64,000 nucleotides of DNA from Aristolochia californica. Its lineage: Eukaryota > Streptophyta > Magnoliopsida > Piperales > Aristolochiaceae. Of this stretch, positions 21,340 through 32,276 are shown in pieces (position 1 is the stretch's first letter; each line of letters begins with the position of its first letter). Both the position numbers and the translations under genes were made by a program. The stretch lies in NCBI GenBank assembly GCA_029961685.1, contig JARWKL010000042.1:62001-126000 (forward strand), written 5' to 3'. A model generated the notes under the pieces. The model did not search any database and was not told the origin of the DNA. It was given only the letters and a program-made list of their open reading frames with translations.

Positions 21340-21500
21340 GATTCTAAAACAAGACATAGTCTGGTTTCAAGACATGGTTTTCCCAGCACATGGTATTCAA
21401 GACAAGACTTCTCCAGCACATCTCCAACACATGGTATCCAAGACAAGATTTCTCCAGCACATCTCCAGCACATGGTTGTCAAGACAAGACTTCTCCTCTA
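21340..21500 (+). repeat. Short tandem repeats upstream of viral promoter (plus copy)
   Basis: Repeats of CAGCACATGGTATTCAAGAC and CTCCAGCACATCTC type, the reverse complement of 19040-19210 with one fewer 30-bp unit. Position between TAV and TATA suggests enhancer-like repeats. Confidence 0.7.
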
Positions 21501-21615
21501 TAATTTAGCTTTTACTGTACCCTTTTGTAAAGATATCTATGATTGTACTTTTCTTTTTTTGGTGGCATAATGCCTCACCGAACACTTGGAAAGCACTCAG
21601 GACTTATCACCGACG

Positions 21616-21684
21616 ATGGGGCCCAATGAGCACCCGGGTGATTCCTTCTTGCCTCCCAGTGTCGGCAACCTTTAGCTATAAAAG
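21616..21684 (+). promoter_or_regulatory. Pararetrovirus pregenomic promoter core with TATA
   Basis: TATAAAA is at 21677-21683, preceded about 60 bp upstream by the conserved block GATGGGGCCCAATGAGCACC (about 21615). The same block and spacing occur in the minus copy and, diverged, before the TATA at 48978. A cap site about 30 bp downstream is inferred. Confidence 0.7.
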
Positions 21685-21847
21685 GCTATTGTATGTTTCA
21701 AAGAGATTATGAATGAAGAGAGCAATTTCCTACCATCTTGAGCTTCCATGACTTTTGTTCGTCTTCCAATTCTGTTTTAAGTCCTTTCCTCTCCCAAGCT
21801 CCCTTGTAAGTACGCTATCTTCTTTCTTTATTCTAGTCTTTCGGGGT

Positions 21848-22163
21848 CTTCTTTAAGGGACCTCCTAAGTTCTTTCTGTTTACTTCTGTAAGGATTTTCC
21901 CTAACTTTAGATCCATCCTGAGTATGCTGTAAAAGCATTGTGTAACCCTATGAGGTTTCACGGTCCAGAGTTCCGAGTTTTTGCCCGCTAATGTCTATGA
22001 GTGACTATAGGGCCTGTTGTTTCGGAACATTGAAGGAGCCCGTGGCCAAAGCCACCATTTGAGCTAGGGAAGCACACACCTCGGCATGTCTTAGGTGTCT
22101 GAGACCTGAGGGAAATCTCAAAAAGAAGTAAACAGATGAACCTTAGGAGAAACCTTAAAGAAG
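21848..22163 (+). other. Large hairpin in pararetrovirus leader
   Basis: The 58-nt arms 21848-21905 and 22106-22163 are imperfect inverted repeats around a perfect 13-bp core (TCTGTTTACTTCT at 21875-21887, AGAAGTAAACAGA at 22124-22136), enclosing about 200 nt. Caulimovirid leaders typically fold into such a stem, which is linked to ribosome shunting. The same structure is present inverted in the minus copy. Confidence 0.75.
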
Positions 22164-22441
22164 TTTACACATATTTTTTTAGCTTCCATTAGCCTACGCC
22201 TATCTCCTTGTTCATGCTTATTCTGCTTATCGTTGTCGGTATTGTTCTGACTGCTCTTGTAATTACTGCTTTCATAGTCTGCTAGTATTGTTTTTCTTTT
22301 TCTGTTCTACATATCTGAGTATTTGAAACCCCTAGACCTATCCTCATACCTAGAAGACAAATCATACCTAGACGGCAAATAATTAGAAGAGGTCAACCTA
22401 GCCAAAATAATAATAATACAGATCTGAATACTCCAGATTAA

Positions 22442-22918
22442 AAGAGTACCCCCCTTATTTGGTATCAGAGCCTTAGCATTCTGGATCCTTTTAGAAAGAT
22501 AGAATATTTAGATTTAAGAATTCCCTCAAAATTTGAATATAAGTTTGTAGGTTCAAGTTCTATTAAGTGTCATTTTAATAACGAAGAACATATTCTACAC
22601 GGTACAAATCCACAGTTAAACAGTATTATAGACTTAATCATTAGCCTAGGAACTTCTTTACAGACTAAAATAACTGATTTAGATTTTATCTTAACAAAGA
22701 CTCAAGAAGAAATCAAAGCCCTTAGCACAAGAATAGGAGGTTTAGCAGAAAATCTAGATTATCTAAAAACCAGTAAAAGTGCTCAACAGAATATAGACAA
22801 AGAAATAGATATTATAACTCAAAAACTAAAAGTTGTTAAGATCAATCAGCCCAAGACAACTCCTCCAAAGAAACAATGGCAGTTTCACGGAGAAGTGACT
22901 CAACAATCTCAGAAATAG
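22442..22918 (+). CDS. Pararetrovirus ORF1, coiled-coil protein without AUG
   Basis: Open frame of 158 codons from just after TAA 22439-22441 to TAG 22916-22918. I find no in-frame ATG ahead of the conserved-looking part (DPFRKIEYLDLRIPSKF). Translation would need a non-AUG start, readthrough of the TAA from the small leader ORF, or the ATG has been lost. After about 55 residues there is a long heptad-like region (SLGTSLQTKITDL, TRIGGLAENLDYL, IDIITQKLKVV), then a basic Pro/Lys tail. This resembles virion-associated or assembly proteins of caulimovirids, but that is analogy. Its end overlaps the movement-protein ATG by 43 nt. Confidence 0.55.
   Translation, partial: KSTPLIWYQSLSILDPFRKIEYLDLRIPSKFEYKFVGSSSIKCHFNNEEHILHGTNPQLNSIIDLIISLGTSLQTKITDLDFILTKTQEEIKALSTRIGGLAENLDYLKTSKSAQQNIDKEIDIITQKLKVVKINQPKTTPPKKQWQFHGEVTQQSQK
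22460..22471 (+). promoter_or_regulatory. tRNA-Met primer-binding site (plus copy)
   Basis: TGGTATCAGAGC, an exact complement-type initiator-Met tRNA site, at the end of the leader and overlapping the open frame that becomes ORF1. Confidence 0.88.
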
Positions 22919-23274
22919 GCACTTCCAGCAGAAATTTAAATATTTTGGACAGAATTATTGGTAGACGAAGTATAGATCATCAAGACATACAGTTAGATGA
23001 CATTATAGATGTTGATCAGGATATTACAGTATTTAGCAATAATCAGCTTAATTTACTTAATCCTAGGCAACTATACAGAATAGGACCTTTAAATTTCCAG
23101 ACCGGATTATTTAGACATTATAGAGAAATCCAAGTCAGTTGTGTAGGTCAAGAATCAGTAAATGTGAATTTAATTGCAAACCAAGCTTTTAGGGAAATAA
23201 AAAAGATCTACACTTTAATTCACTTAGGATTGATAGTCATAGGAATAAAAGGTCTAGGAAGAAAACATTTATGA
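22876..23274 (+). pseudogene. Pararetrovirus movement protein (30K type), N-terminal part
   Basis: The frame opens at ATG 22876, overlapping ORF1. It encodes an Asp-rich N-terminus and then the 30K-superfamily-like core: a NLLNPRQLYRIGPL segment, a VNVNLIANQAF segment and a LIHLGLIVIGIKGL strand. Such proteins widen plasmodesmata for cell-to-cell spread. The frame hits TGA at 23272-23274; virus-like sequence continues in frame to about 23322, where satellite begins. At about 133 codons it is less than half the usual length, so it is truncated by the integration or rearrangement. Gene order ORF1, MP, (capsid, Pol), TAV can be assembled only across separate pieces. Confidence 0.7.
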
Positions 23275-23322
23275 ACAAAAACCTTACTTAGCATAAAAGC
23301 AAGAAACAGGGACTCAATTTAA

Positions 23323-25103
23323 ATAAGAAACAGGGAAGAAGGAAGTACGAAATAAGAGAAAAAAAAAGGAAATAAGACATAAAGATTGAAAGAAAGAAGA
23401 AATAAAGACAGAAAGAAGAAAGAAAGAAAAAATAAATAAAGAAAGAAAGAAGGCAGAAAGAAAGAATGAAAGAAGAAATTAGAAAGGAAAAAAGAAAGAC
23501 TGATAATGAAAGAAATCTGAAGGAAAGAAATAGAAAGAATGAAATAAATAAACAAGAAAGAAAGAAAGAAAGAATGAATGAATAAAGAAAAAAAGAAGAA
23601 AGTACAAATAAAAAAGGCACATAGAAATAAATAATTAATATGGAAAGAAGAAGAAAGAAAGAATCACAATAGAAACAAACAAACAAACAACAAGTCAGAA
23701 ATAAAGAATAAGAAATAAAAAAATAAAGAAAGAAAAAATGAAATAGAAAGAAAGAATGAAAGAAAGAAAGAAAGAAAAAAATAGAAAAAAGAAAGAATCA
23801 AGACAAAAAGAATCTCTTGTAAACTGTAAAAAAGAAGCAAGAAAAAAAAACAACAAACAATGAAACAAAGATGAAGAAAGAAAGAAACATAAGAAAGGTA
23901 TAAAGCAAGAAACAAGAAAGGAAGAATGATGAAAGAAAGAAAAAATATAGAATAAAGAAAAAAGTAAGAAAGAATGATAGAAATAAGAAAGATAGAGGAG
24001 AAAACAAAGAAACATAGAAAGAAGAAAGAACGAAACTAGATAGAAAGAATAAAAGAAAGAATGAAAGAAAGAAATAAGGAAAGAAATAAGCAAGAAATAA
24101 GCAAGAATCAAGAAATAAAGAGAAAATAAGGAAAGAAGACAAAAAGAAAGAATGAAGAAAGAAAGAAAGAAACTATGAAAAAAATGAAAGAATCAAGAAA
24201 GAAACATGAAAGAAAGAAATAAATATGAAAAAATAAAAAAATAAGAAAAATATAAAGCAAGAAACAAGAAAGAAACAATTAGGATAGAAACAAACAAACA
24301 AGTTAGAAAGAAAGAGTAAGAAACAAAGAAACAAAATAAGAAATAAAGAAACAAAAATGAAAAAAAGAAGAAAGAAAGAAGACGAAAATAAAGAAAAGAA
24401 AGAAAAGAAAGAAAGACGAAATAGAGAAAGAAAAAAAAAAGAATGGAAGAAGAAACAGCAAAATAAAGAACAAGAAAAAATAAATAAATAATCAAAACAT
24501 AAAATAAATAAAAGAAAGAAAGATGAAACAGAGAAAGAAATATAAGAACTAAAGAAGAACGAAATAAGAAATAAAGAAAGAAACTAGAAAGAAAGAATAA
24601 AAGAAATAAATAAAGAAAGAAGACAAACAAAAAAAAGAAAGAAAGAAGAAAGATAAGAAAGAAAGAAGATGAGAAATAAAGAAAGAAAGAAAGAAGAAAG
24701 AAAGGAATGAGAAATAAAGAAAGAAAGAAAGAAGAAAGAAAAAGACAGAAAGAAAGAAAGACAAAATAATGTAAAGAAAGAAGAAAAAGGAATGGATAGA
24801 TAGAAAGAAGGAAAAAAGAATAAAAAAGAAAGATAGATAGAAAGAAGAAGGAATAAAGAATGAAATTAGAAAGGAAGAAAGAAATATGAAAGAGAAAACA
24901 AAAAACAAATGCAAGAAAGAAATAAGAATGAAAGAAAAATGAAAGAACAAATAAAGAAAGGCACATAAAAAGAAAGAATAAATAAGAAAAGAAAAAAAAA
25001 GAATCACGATAGAAACAAACAAACAAATAAGTTAGAAATAAAGAAAAAAGAAAGGAAGAAAGATCTAAAGAAGACAAAAAGAAAGAAAGAAAAAAAAATG
25101 AAA

Positions 25104-25136
<33 letters not shown>

Positions 25137-25250
25137 AGGAATCAATTAAGAAATAAGGCACATTGAAAAAAATAAGAAAGGAGAAAAGAAGAAGAAAGAA
25201 ATAATAAATATATAAACAAGAAGAAAGAAAACAGAAAAAAGAAGAAACAC
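23323..25250 (-). repeat. GAAA-rich satellite block (duplicate of 5395-7268)
   Basis: Begins with AAACAGGGAAGAAGGAAGTA, the same as at 5398, immediately at the virus boundary, and follows the left copy closely to the flip AAACACCGTCTTTCTTTATT at about 25246. Small indels in GAAA runs distinguish the copies. Confidence 0.87.
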
Positions 25251-27330
25251 CGTCTTTCTTTATTCTTTCTTTCTTTTCGTCTTCTTTCTTTCTTATCTTT
25301 CTTGTCTGTTTCTTTATTGTTTCTTTCTTTTTTCTTTTCTTTTTTGTTTATGAGTCTTTCTTTCTTTCTTGTTCCTATATTTCAATTTATTTTCTATATT
25401 TCATCTTTCTTTCTATATTTCATTTTACTTCCTAGATTTTATCTCTCATTCTATATTTCATCGTTCTTTCTATATTTCATCTTTCTTCCTATATTTCTTT
25501 TATTTTCTATATTTCGTCTTTCATTCTATTCTATATTTCGTTTTACTTTCTATATTTCCTATTTCTCTCTATATTTCATTTTTCTTTCTTTACTATAACC
25601 TTCTTTCTAAATTTCATCTTCTTTCTATATTTCATCTTTTTTTCAATAATTCATCTTTCTTTTTGTATTTCATTTTACTTTCTATATTTCATTTTATTTT
25701 ATATATTTCATCTTTATTTCTCTATTTCGACTTTTTTTCTATATTTCTTTTTAATTTTTATATATTTCATCTTTCTTTATTTATTTTACCTTCCCTTCTA
25801 TATTTTATTTTACTTTTTATATTTCATTTTACTTTCTATAGATCATCTTTATTTCAATATTTATTTTACTTTCTATATTCCATCATTTTTTATATTTTAT
25901 TTTATTTCTATATTTTATCTTTCGTTCTATGATTCATCTTTATTTCTTTATTTCATTTTACTTTATATAATTCGTCTTTCTTTCTGTATTTCATCTTTCT
26001 TTCTATATTTAATTTTTCTTTCAATATTTATTTTTCATCTTTCTTTCTATATTTCATTTTTCGTTGTTTATTTTAACCTTCTTTCTATATTTCATCTTCT
26101 TTCTATATTTCATCTTTCTTTCTTTATTTCATGTCACTTTCTATATATCATTATTTTTACTATATTTCATTTTACTTTCTATATTTCATCTTTCTTTCTG
26201 TATTTCATTTTAATTTCTATAATTCATCTTTCTTTTTGTATTTCATTTTACTTTCTACATTTCATCTTTCTTTCTATATTTCATTTTACTTTCTATATTT
26301 TGTCTTTCTTTCTATATTTAATTTTACTTTCTATATATCATCTTACTTTATATATTTTATTTTACTTTCTATATTTCATCTTTCTTTCTATATTTCATTT
26401 TACTTTCTATATTTCATTTTACTTTCTTTACATCATCGTACTTTTAATATTTCAATTTATTTTCTATATTTCATCTTTCTTTCTATATTTCATTTTACTT
26501 CCTAGATTTTATCTCTCATTCTATATTTCATCGTTCTACTATATTTCAAGTTTCTTTCTATATTTCATCTTTCTTCCTATATTTCTTTTATTTTCTATAT
26601 TTCGTCTTTCATTCTATCTATATTTCATTTTACTTTCTATATTTTAAATTTTTTCTATATTTCATTTTTATTTTTATATTTATTCTTTCTTTATATATTA
26701 AATTTTACATTTCTATATTTCATCCTTCTTTCAGTATTTAATTTTACTTTCTATATTTAATATTTTTTCTATGTTTTATTTTACTTTCTTTATTTCACCT
26801 TTATTTCTATATATCATTTTACGTTTGTTATATCATCATACTTTCTATATTTCATTTTACTTTGTATATATTTCATCTTTCTTTATGTATTTCATCTTTT
26901 TTTCTATATTTCATTTTACTTTCTATATTTCATCTTTCTTTAATTATTTCATTTTACTTTCTATATATCATTTTTCTTACTATATTTTATTTTATTTTCT
27001 ATATTTCATCTTTCTTTCTATATTTTATATTACTTTCTATATTTCATCTTTATTTCTATATTTTATTTTACTTTCTATATTTCATCTTTCTTTCTATATT
27101 TCATTTTACTTTCTAGATTTCATCTTTCTTTCTTTATTTAATATTTCTCCCTATACATCATTTTACTTTCTATATTTCATCGTTCTTTCTATATTTCATT
27201 TTACTTTCTATATTTCATTTTACTTTCTATATTTCATCTTTCTTTCTATATTTCATTTTACTTTCTATATTTTATCTTTCGTTGTATAATTCATCTTTCT
27301 TTCTATAATTCATCTTTCTTTCTATATTTC
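25251..27330 (+). repeat. Satellite block (duplicate of 7269-9342)
   Basis: 19-bp TTTCTATATTTCAT monomers, near-identical to the left copy including idiosyncratic monomers such as TTACGTTTGTTATATCATC (about 26820 and 8832). Confidence 0.88.
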
Positions 27331-29083
27331 ATCTAAAATATAGAAAGAAGGTTAAAATAAAGAAAGTAAAATGAAATATAGAATGAAATATGAAATATAG
27401 AAAGTAAAATGTAAAATAGAAAGAAAAAAGAAATAAAAATAAAATAAAATGAAATATTGAAAGAAAAAGGAAAAATGGAAAGAAAGATAAAATATAGAAA
27501 GAAAGTTGAATTGTAGAAAGTAAAATGAAATGTAGAAAGAAAATGAAATATAGAAAGTAAAATGAAAAATAGAAGGTAAGATGAAAAATAAAAGTAAGAT
27601 GAAATATAGCAAGTGAGATGAAATATAGAAAGTAAAATAAAATAAAGAAAGAAATATGAAATATAGAAAGTAAAATGAAATACAGAAAGAATGATGAAGT
27701 ATAGAAAGTAAAATAAAATATAGAATGTAAAATGAAATATAGTAAGAAAAACGATATATAGAAAGTAACATGAAATAAAGAAATAAAGAAAGATGAAATA
27801 TAGAAACTAAAATGAAATATAGAAAGAAAGATGAAATATAGAAAGTGAAATAAAATATAGAAAGAAGGATGTAATATAGAAAGTAAAATGAAATAAAGAA
27901 AGAAAGATGAAATATAAAAAGTAAAATGAAATTTATAAAGAAAGAAGAAATATAGAAAGTAAAATAAAATATAGTAAAAAAATGATGTATAGAAAGTAAC
28001 ATGAATTAAAGAAAGAAAGGTGAAAAATAGAAAGTAAAATGAAATATAGAAAGAAGGTTAAAATAAAGTAAGTAAAATGAAATATAGAAAGAAATATGAA
28101 ACATAGAAAGTAAAAAGAAATATATAAAGAAAGATGAAGTATAGAAAGTAAAATGTAATATAGAAAGAACGATGAAATAAAAAAATGAAATATTGAAAGA
28201 AAAAGGAAATATGGAAAGAAAGATGAATTATAGAAACAAAGATGAATTATAGAAAGGAAAATGAAATATAGAAAGAAGTTGAAATATAGAAAGTAAAATG
28301 AAAAACATAAAGTAAGATGAAAAATAGAAAGTAAAATAAAATATAGAAAGAAAGATGAAATATAGAAAGTAAAATGAAATACAAAAAGAAAGATTAAATA
28401 TAGAAAGTAAAATGAAATTTAGAAAGAAAGATGAAATACAGAAAGTAAAATAAAATATAGAAAGAAGATTAAAATAAAGAAAGTAAAATGAAATATAGAA
28501 TGAAATTTGAAATATAGAAAGTATAATGAAATATAGAAAGTAAAATGAAATGTATAAAGAAAGATGAAATATAGAAAGTAACATGAAATAAAGAAAGAAA
28601 GATGAAATATAGAAACTAAAATGGAATATAGAAAGAGGGTAAAATGAAATATAGAAAGTGTGAAGATATTTAGAAAGATAAAAGAAATGTAGAAAGAAAG
28701 ATAAAATATAGAAAGTAAAATGTAAAACAGAAAGAAAGTTGAAATAAAAAAATAAAATATTGAATGAAAATGGAAATATGGAAAGAAAATTGAATTATAG
28801 AAAGAAAGATGAATTATAGAAAGTAAAATGAAATATAGAAAGAAGTTGAAATATAGAAAGTAAAATAAAAAATAGAAAGTAAGATGAAAAATAGAAAGTA
28901 AAATAAAATATAGAAAGAAAGATGAAATATAGAAAGTAAAAAGAAATACAGAAAGAAAGATTAAATATAGAAAGTAAAATGAAATTTAGAAAGAAAGATG
29001 AAATATAGAAAGTAAAATCAAATATAGGAAGAAGATTACAATAAAGAAAGTAAAATGAAATATAAAATAAAATATGAAATATT
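27331..29083 (-). repeat. Satellite block, GAAATATAGAAAG orientation
   Basis: 27331-28345 duplicates 9343-10357; 28346-29083 continues in the same unit without a left-hand counterpart. It flips at about 29084 (AAATATGAAATATTTCC). Confidence 0.87.
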
Positions 29084-32000
29084 TCCTTTTACTTTCTATA
29101 TTTCATCTTTATTTATGTATTTCTTTTTACTTTCTATATTTCATCTTTCTTTCTATATTTATTTTTACTTTCTACATTTCATCTTCTTTCTACATTTCAT
29201 TTTACTTTCTACATTCCATTTTTCTTTCTATATTTCATCTTTATTTCTATATTTCATTTTACTCTCTATATATCATAATACTTTCTATATTTCATTTTAC
29301 TTTATATATTTCATCTTTCTTTCTATATTTCATTTTACTTTCTATATTTTATCTTTCGTTCTAAATTTCATCTTTCTTTCTATATTTTATTTTTCTTTCT
29401 ATATTTCATCTTTCTTTCTATATTTCATCTTTCATCCTATATTTCATTTTATTTTTTATTTTATATTTTTTATTTTTTATTTTATTTTACTTTCTATATT
29501 TCATTTTACTTTCTATATATCATCATACTTTTTATATTTCATTTTACTTTCCATATTTCATCGTACTTTCTATATTTCATTTTACTTTCTATATTTTATC
29601 TTTCGTTCTATTTTTCATCTTTCTTTCTGTATTTCATTTTACTTTCAATCTTTTATCTTTCTTTCTATATTTCATTTTTCTTCCTATATTTAAATTTATT
29701 TTCTATATTTCGTTTTTCATTCTATATTTCATTTTACTTTCTATATTTCATCTTTCTTTCTATTTTCATTTTACTTTCTTTATTTCATCTTTAATTCAAT
29801 ACTTCAGTATACTTTCTATATTTCATCATTCTTTCTCTATTTAATTTTTAATTTTACGTTTCATTTTTATTTCTATATTTCATTTTACTTTTTACATTTC
29901 AAGTTTCTTTTTATATTTCAATTTACTTTCAATATTTTATGTTTCCTTCTATATTTCATCTTTCTTTCTATATTTTATTTTACACTCTATATTTTCATCT
30001 TTTGTTTCTATTTTTCATTTTACTTTGTATATTTCATCTTTCTTTCTATATTTCATGTTACTTTCTATATTTCATCATTCTTTCTATTTTTTATTTTACT
30101 TTCTATATTTTATCTTTCATTTTATATTTCATTTTACTTTCTGTAATTCGTCTTTTTTTCTATATTTCGTCTTTTTTTCTATATTTTTTTTAGTATTTCA
30201 TTTTTCTTTCTATATTTCATCTGTTTTCTATATTTCATTTTACTTTATTTATTTCATCTTTTTTTCAATATTTCAACTTTCTATCTATTGTTCATTTTTC
30301 TTTCATTATTTCATATTACGTTCCAAATTTCATTTTTTTTTCTATATTTCATTTTACTTTCTATATTTCATCTTTCTTTCTATATTTCATGTTACTTTAT
30401 ATATTTCGTCTTTCTTTCTATATTTCATTTTACCTTCTATATTTCATCTTTGTTTCTATATTTCTTTTTATTTCTATATTTTTTCTTTCTTTTTATTTGT
30501 GTCTTAATCGCTATAATTTACCTTTCTTTCTATATTTCACCTTTTTTTTTTCTATATTTCATCTTTCTTTCTATATTTTATCTTACTTTTTATATTTTTT
30601 GTTACTTTTTATATAATCTTTCTTTCTATATTTCATTTTACTTTCTGTATTTTGATTTACTTTCTATATTTCATCTTTCTATCTACTTTTTATTGTACAT
30701 TCTATATTTAATCTTTTTTCCTATATTTTATTTTACTTTTTATATTTCATCTTTCTTTCTGTTTTTCATGTTACTTTCTATATATTATTTATCTTACTAT
30801 TTTTTTTTACTTTCTATATTTCATTTTTCATTCTATATTTTATTTTACTTTCTATATTTCATCTTTCTTTCAATATTTCATTTTACTTTCTATAGTTCAT
30901 CTTTCTTACTAAATTTCATTTTACTTTCTATATTTCATCTTTCTTTCTATATTTCATTTTAATTTCTATATTTCTTCTTTCTTTCTATATTTTATTTTAA
31001 TTTCTATATTTCATCTTTCTATCCTTATTTCATTTTTCTTTCTTTATTTCATCTTTCTTTCAATATTTCATTTTACTTTCTATATTTTATTTTGCTTTCT
31101 ATATTTCATCTTAATATCTATTTTTCATTTTACTTTCTACATTTCATCTTCTTTCTATATTTCATTTTAGTTTCAAAATTTCATTTTTCTTTATATATTT
31201 AATTTTACTTTCTGTATTTCTTCTTTCTTTTAGTATTTCATTTTACTTTCTATAGTTCATTTTTCTTACAGTATTTCATTTTAGTTTCTATATTTTATCT
31301 TTCTTTCTATATTTCTTCTTTATTTCTATATTTCCTTTTTCTTTGAACATTTCATTTTATTTTTTATATTTCAACTTTTATTCAATATTACATTTTACTT
31401 TCTATATTTTATCTTCCTTTCTATATTTCATTTTACTATCTATATATCTTTTTAATTTTTATATTTCATTTTACTTTCTGAATTTCATCTTTCTTTCTAT
31501 ATTTCCTTTTTCTTTCTTTATTTTAACCTTCTTTCTATATTTCAACTTTCTTTCTATACTTCATTTTACTTTCTATATTTTATTTTTATTTCTTTATTTC
31601 TTTTTACTTTCTATTTATCATTTTTCTTAGTATATTTTATTTTACTTTCTATATTTCATCTTTCTTTCTATATTTCATTTTACTTTCTATATTTCGTCTT
31701 TCTTTCTGTATTTCATCTTTCTTTCTATATTTCTTTTTATTTTCTATATTTCATCTTTCTTTCTATATTTAATTTTACTTTCTATATTTCATTTTACTCT
31801 CTATATTTCATCTTTCTTTCTATATTTCATTTTATTTTTTTATTTCATTTTAATTTCTAAATATCATCATACTTTTTATATTTCACTTTACTTTCTATAT
31901 TTCATCTTTCTTTCAGTATTTCATTTTACTTTCTATATTTCATCTTTCTTTCTATATTTCATCTTTCTTTCTATATTTCATTTTATTTTTTATATTTTGT

Positions 32001-32276
32001 CTTACATTCTATGTTTCATTTTACTATCTATATTTAAACTTTTTTCAATATTTCATATTTAGTTTTATATTTTATTTTATTTATATATTAAATTTTACTT
32101 TTTATATTTCTTCTTACGTTCTATATTTCATCTTTCTTTCTCTATGTCATTTTACTTTCTTTATTTCATCTTTCTTTCTATATTTCATTTTACTTTCTTT
32201 ATTTCATCTTTCTTTCTATATTTAATTTTACTCTCTAAATTTAATCTTTCTTTCTATATTTCATTTTACTCTCTAA
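29084..32276 (+). repeat. Satellite block, TTTCTATATTTCAT orientation
   Basis: Alternating CATCTTTC/CATTTTAC monomers with the marker TGTGTCTTAATCGCTATAAT at about 30500. The stretch from about 29700 to 31300 has an inverted counterpart at about 42958-44600. Confidence 0.88.

Noticed and set aside
11077..23322. A complete, potentially infectious integrated virus genome
   Set aside because: No piece spans a whole genome; the capsid N-terminus is absent everywhere, MP is truncated, and the pieces are on alternating strands with stops and frameshifts.
11077..23322. LTR retrotransposon (gypsy-type) instead of a pararetrovirus
   Set aside because: There is no integrase and no LTR pair, while a movement protein and a viroplasmin-type TAV are present.
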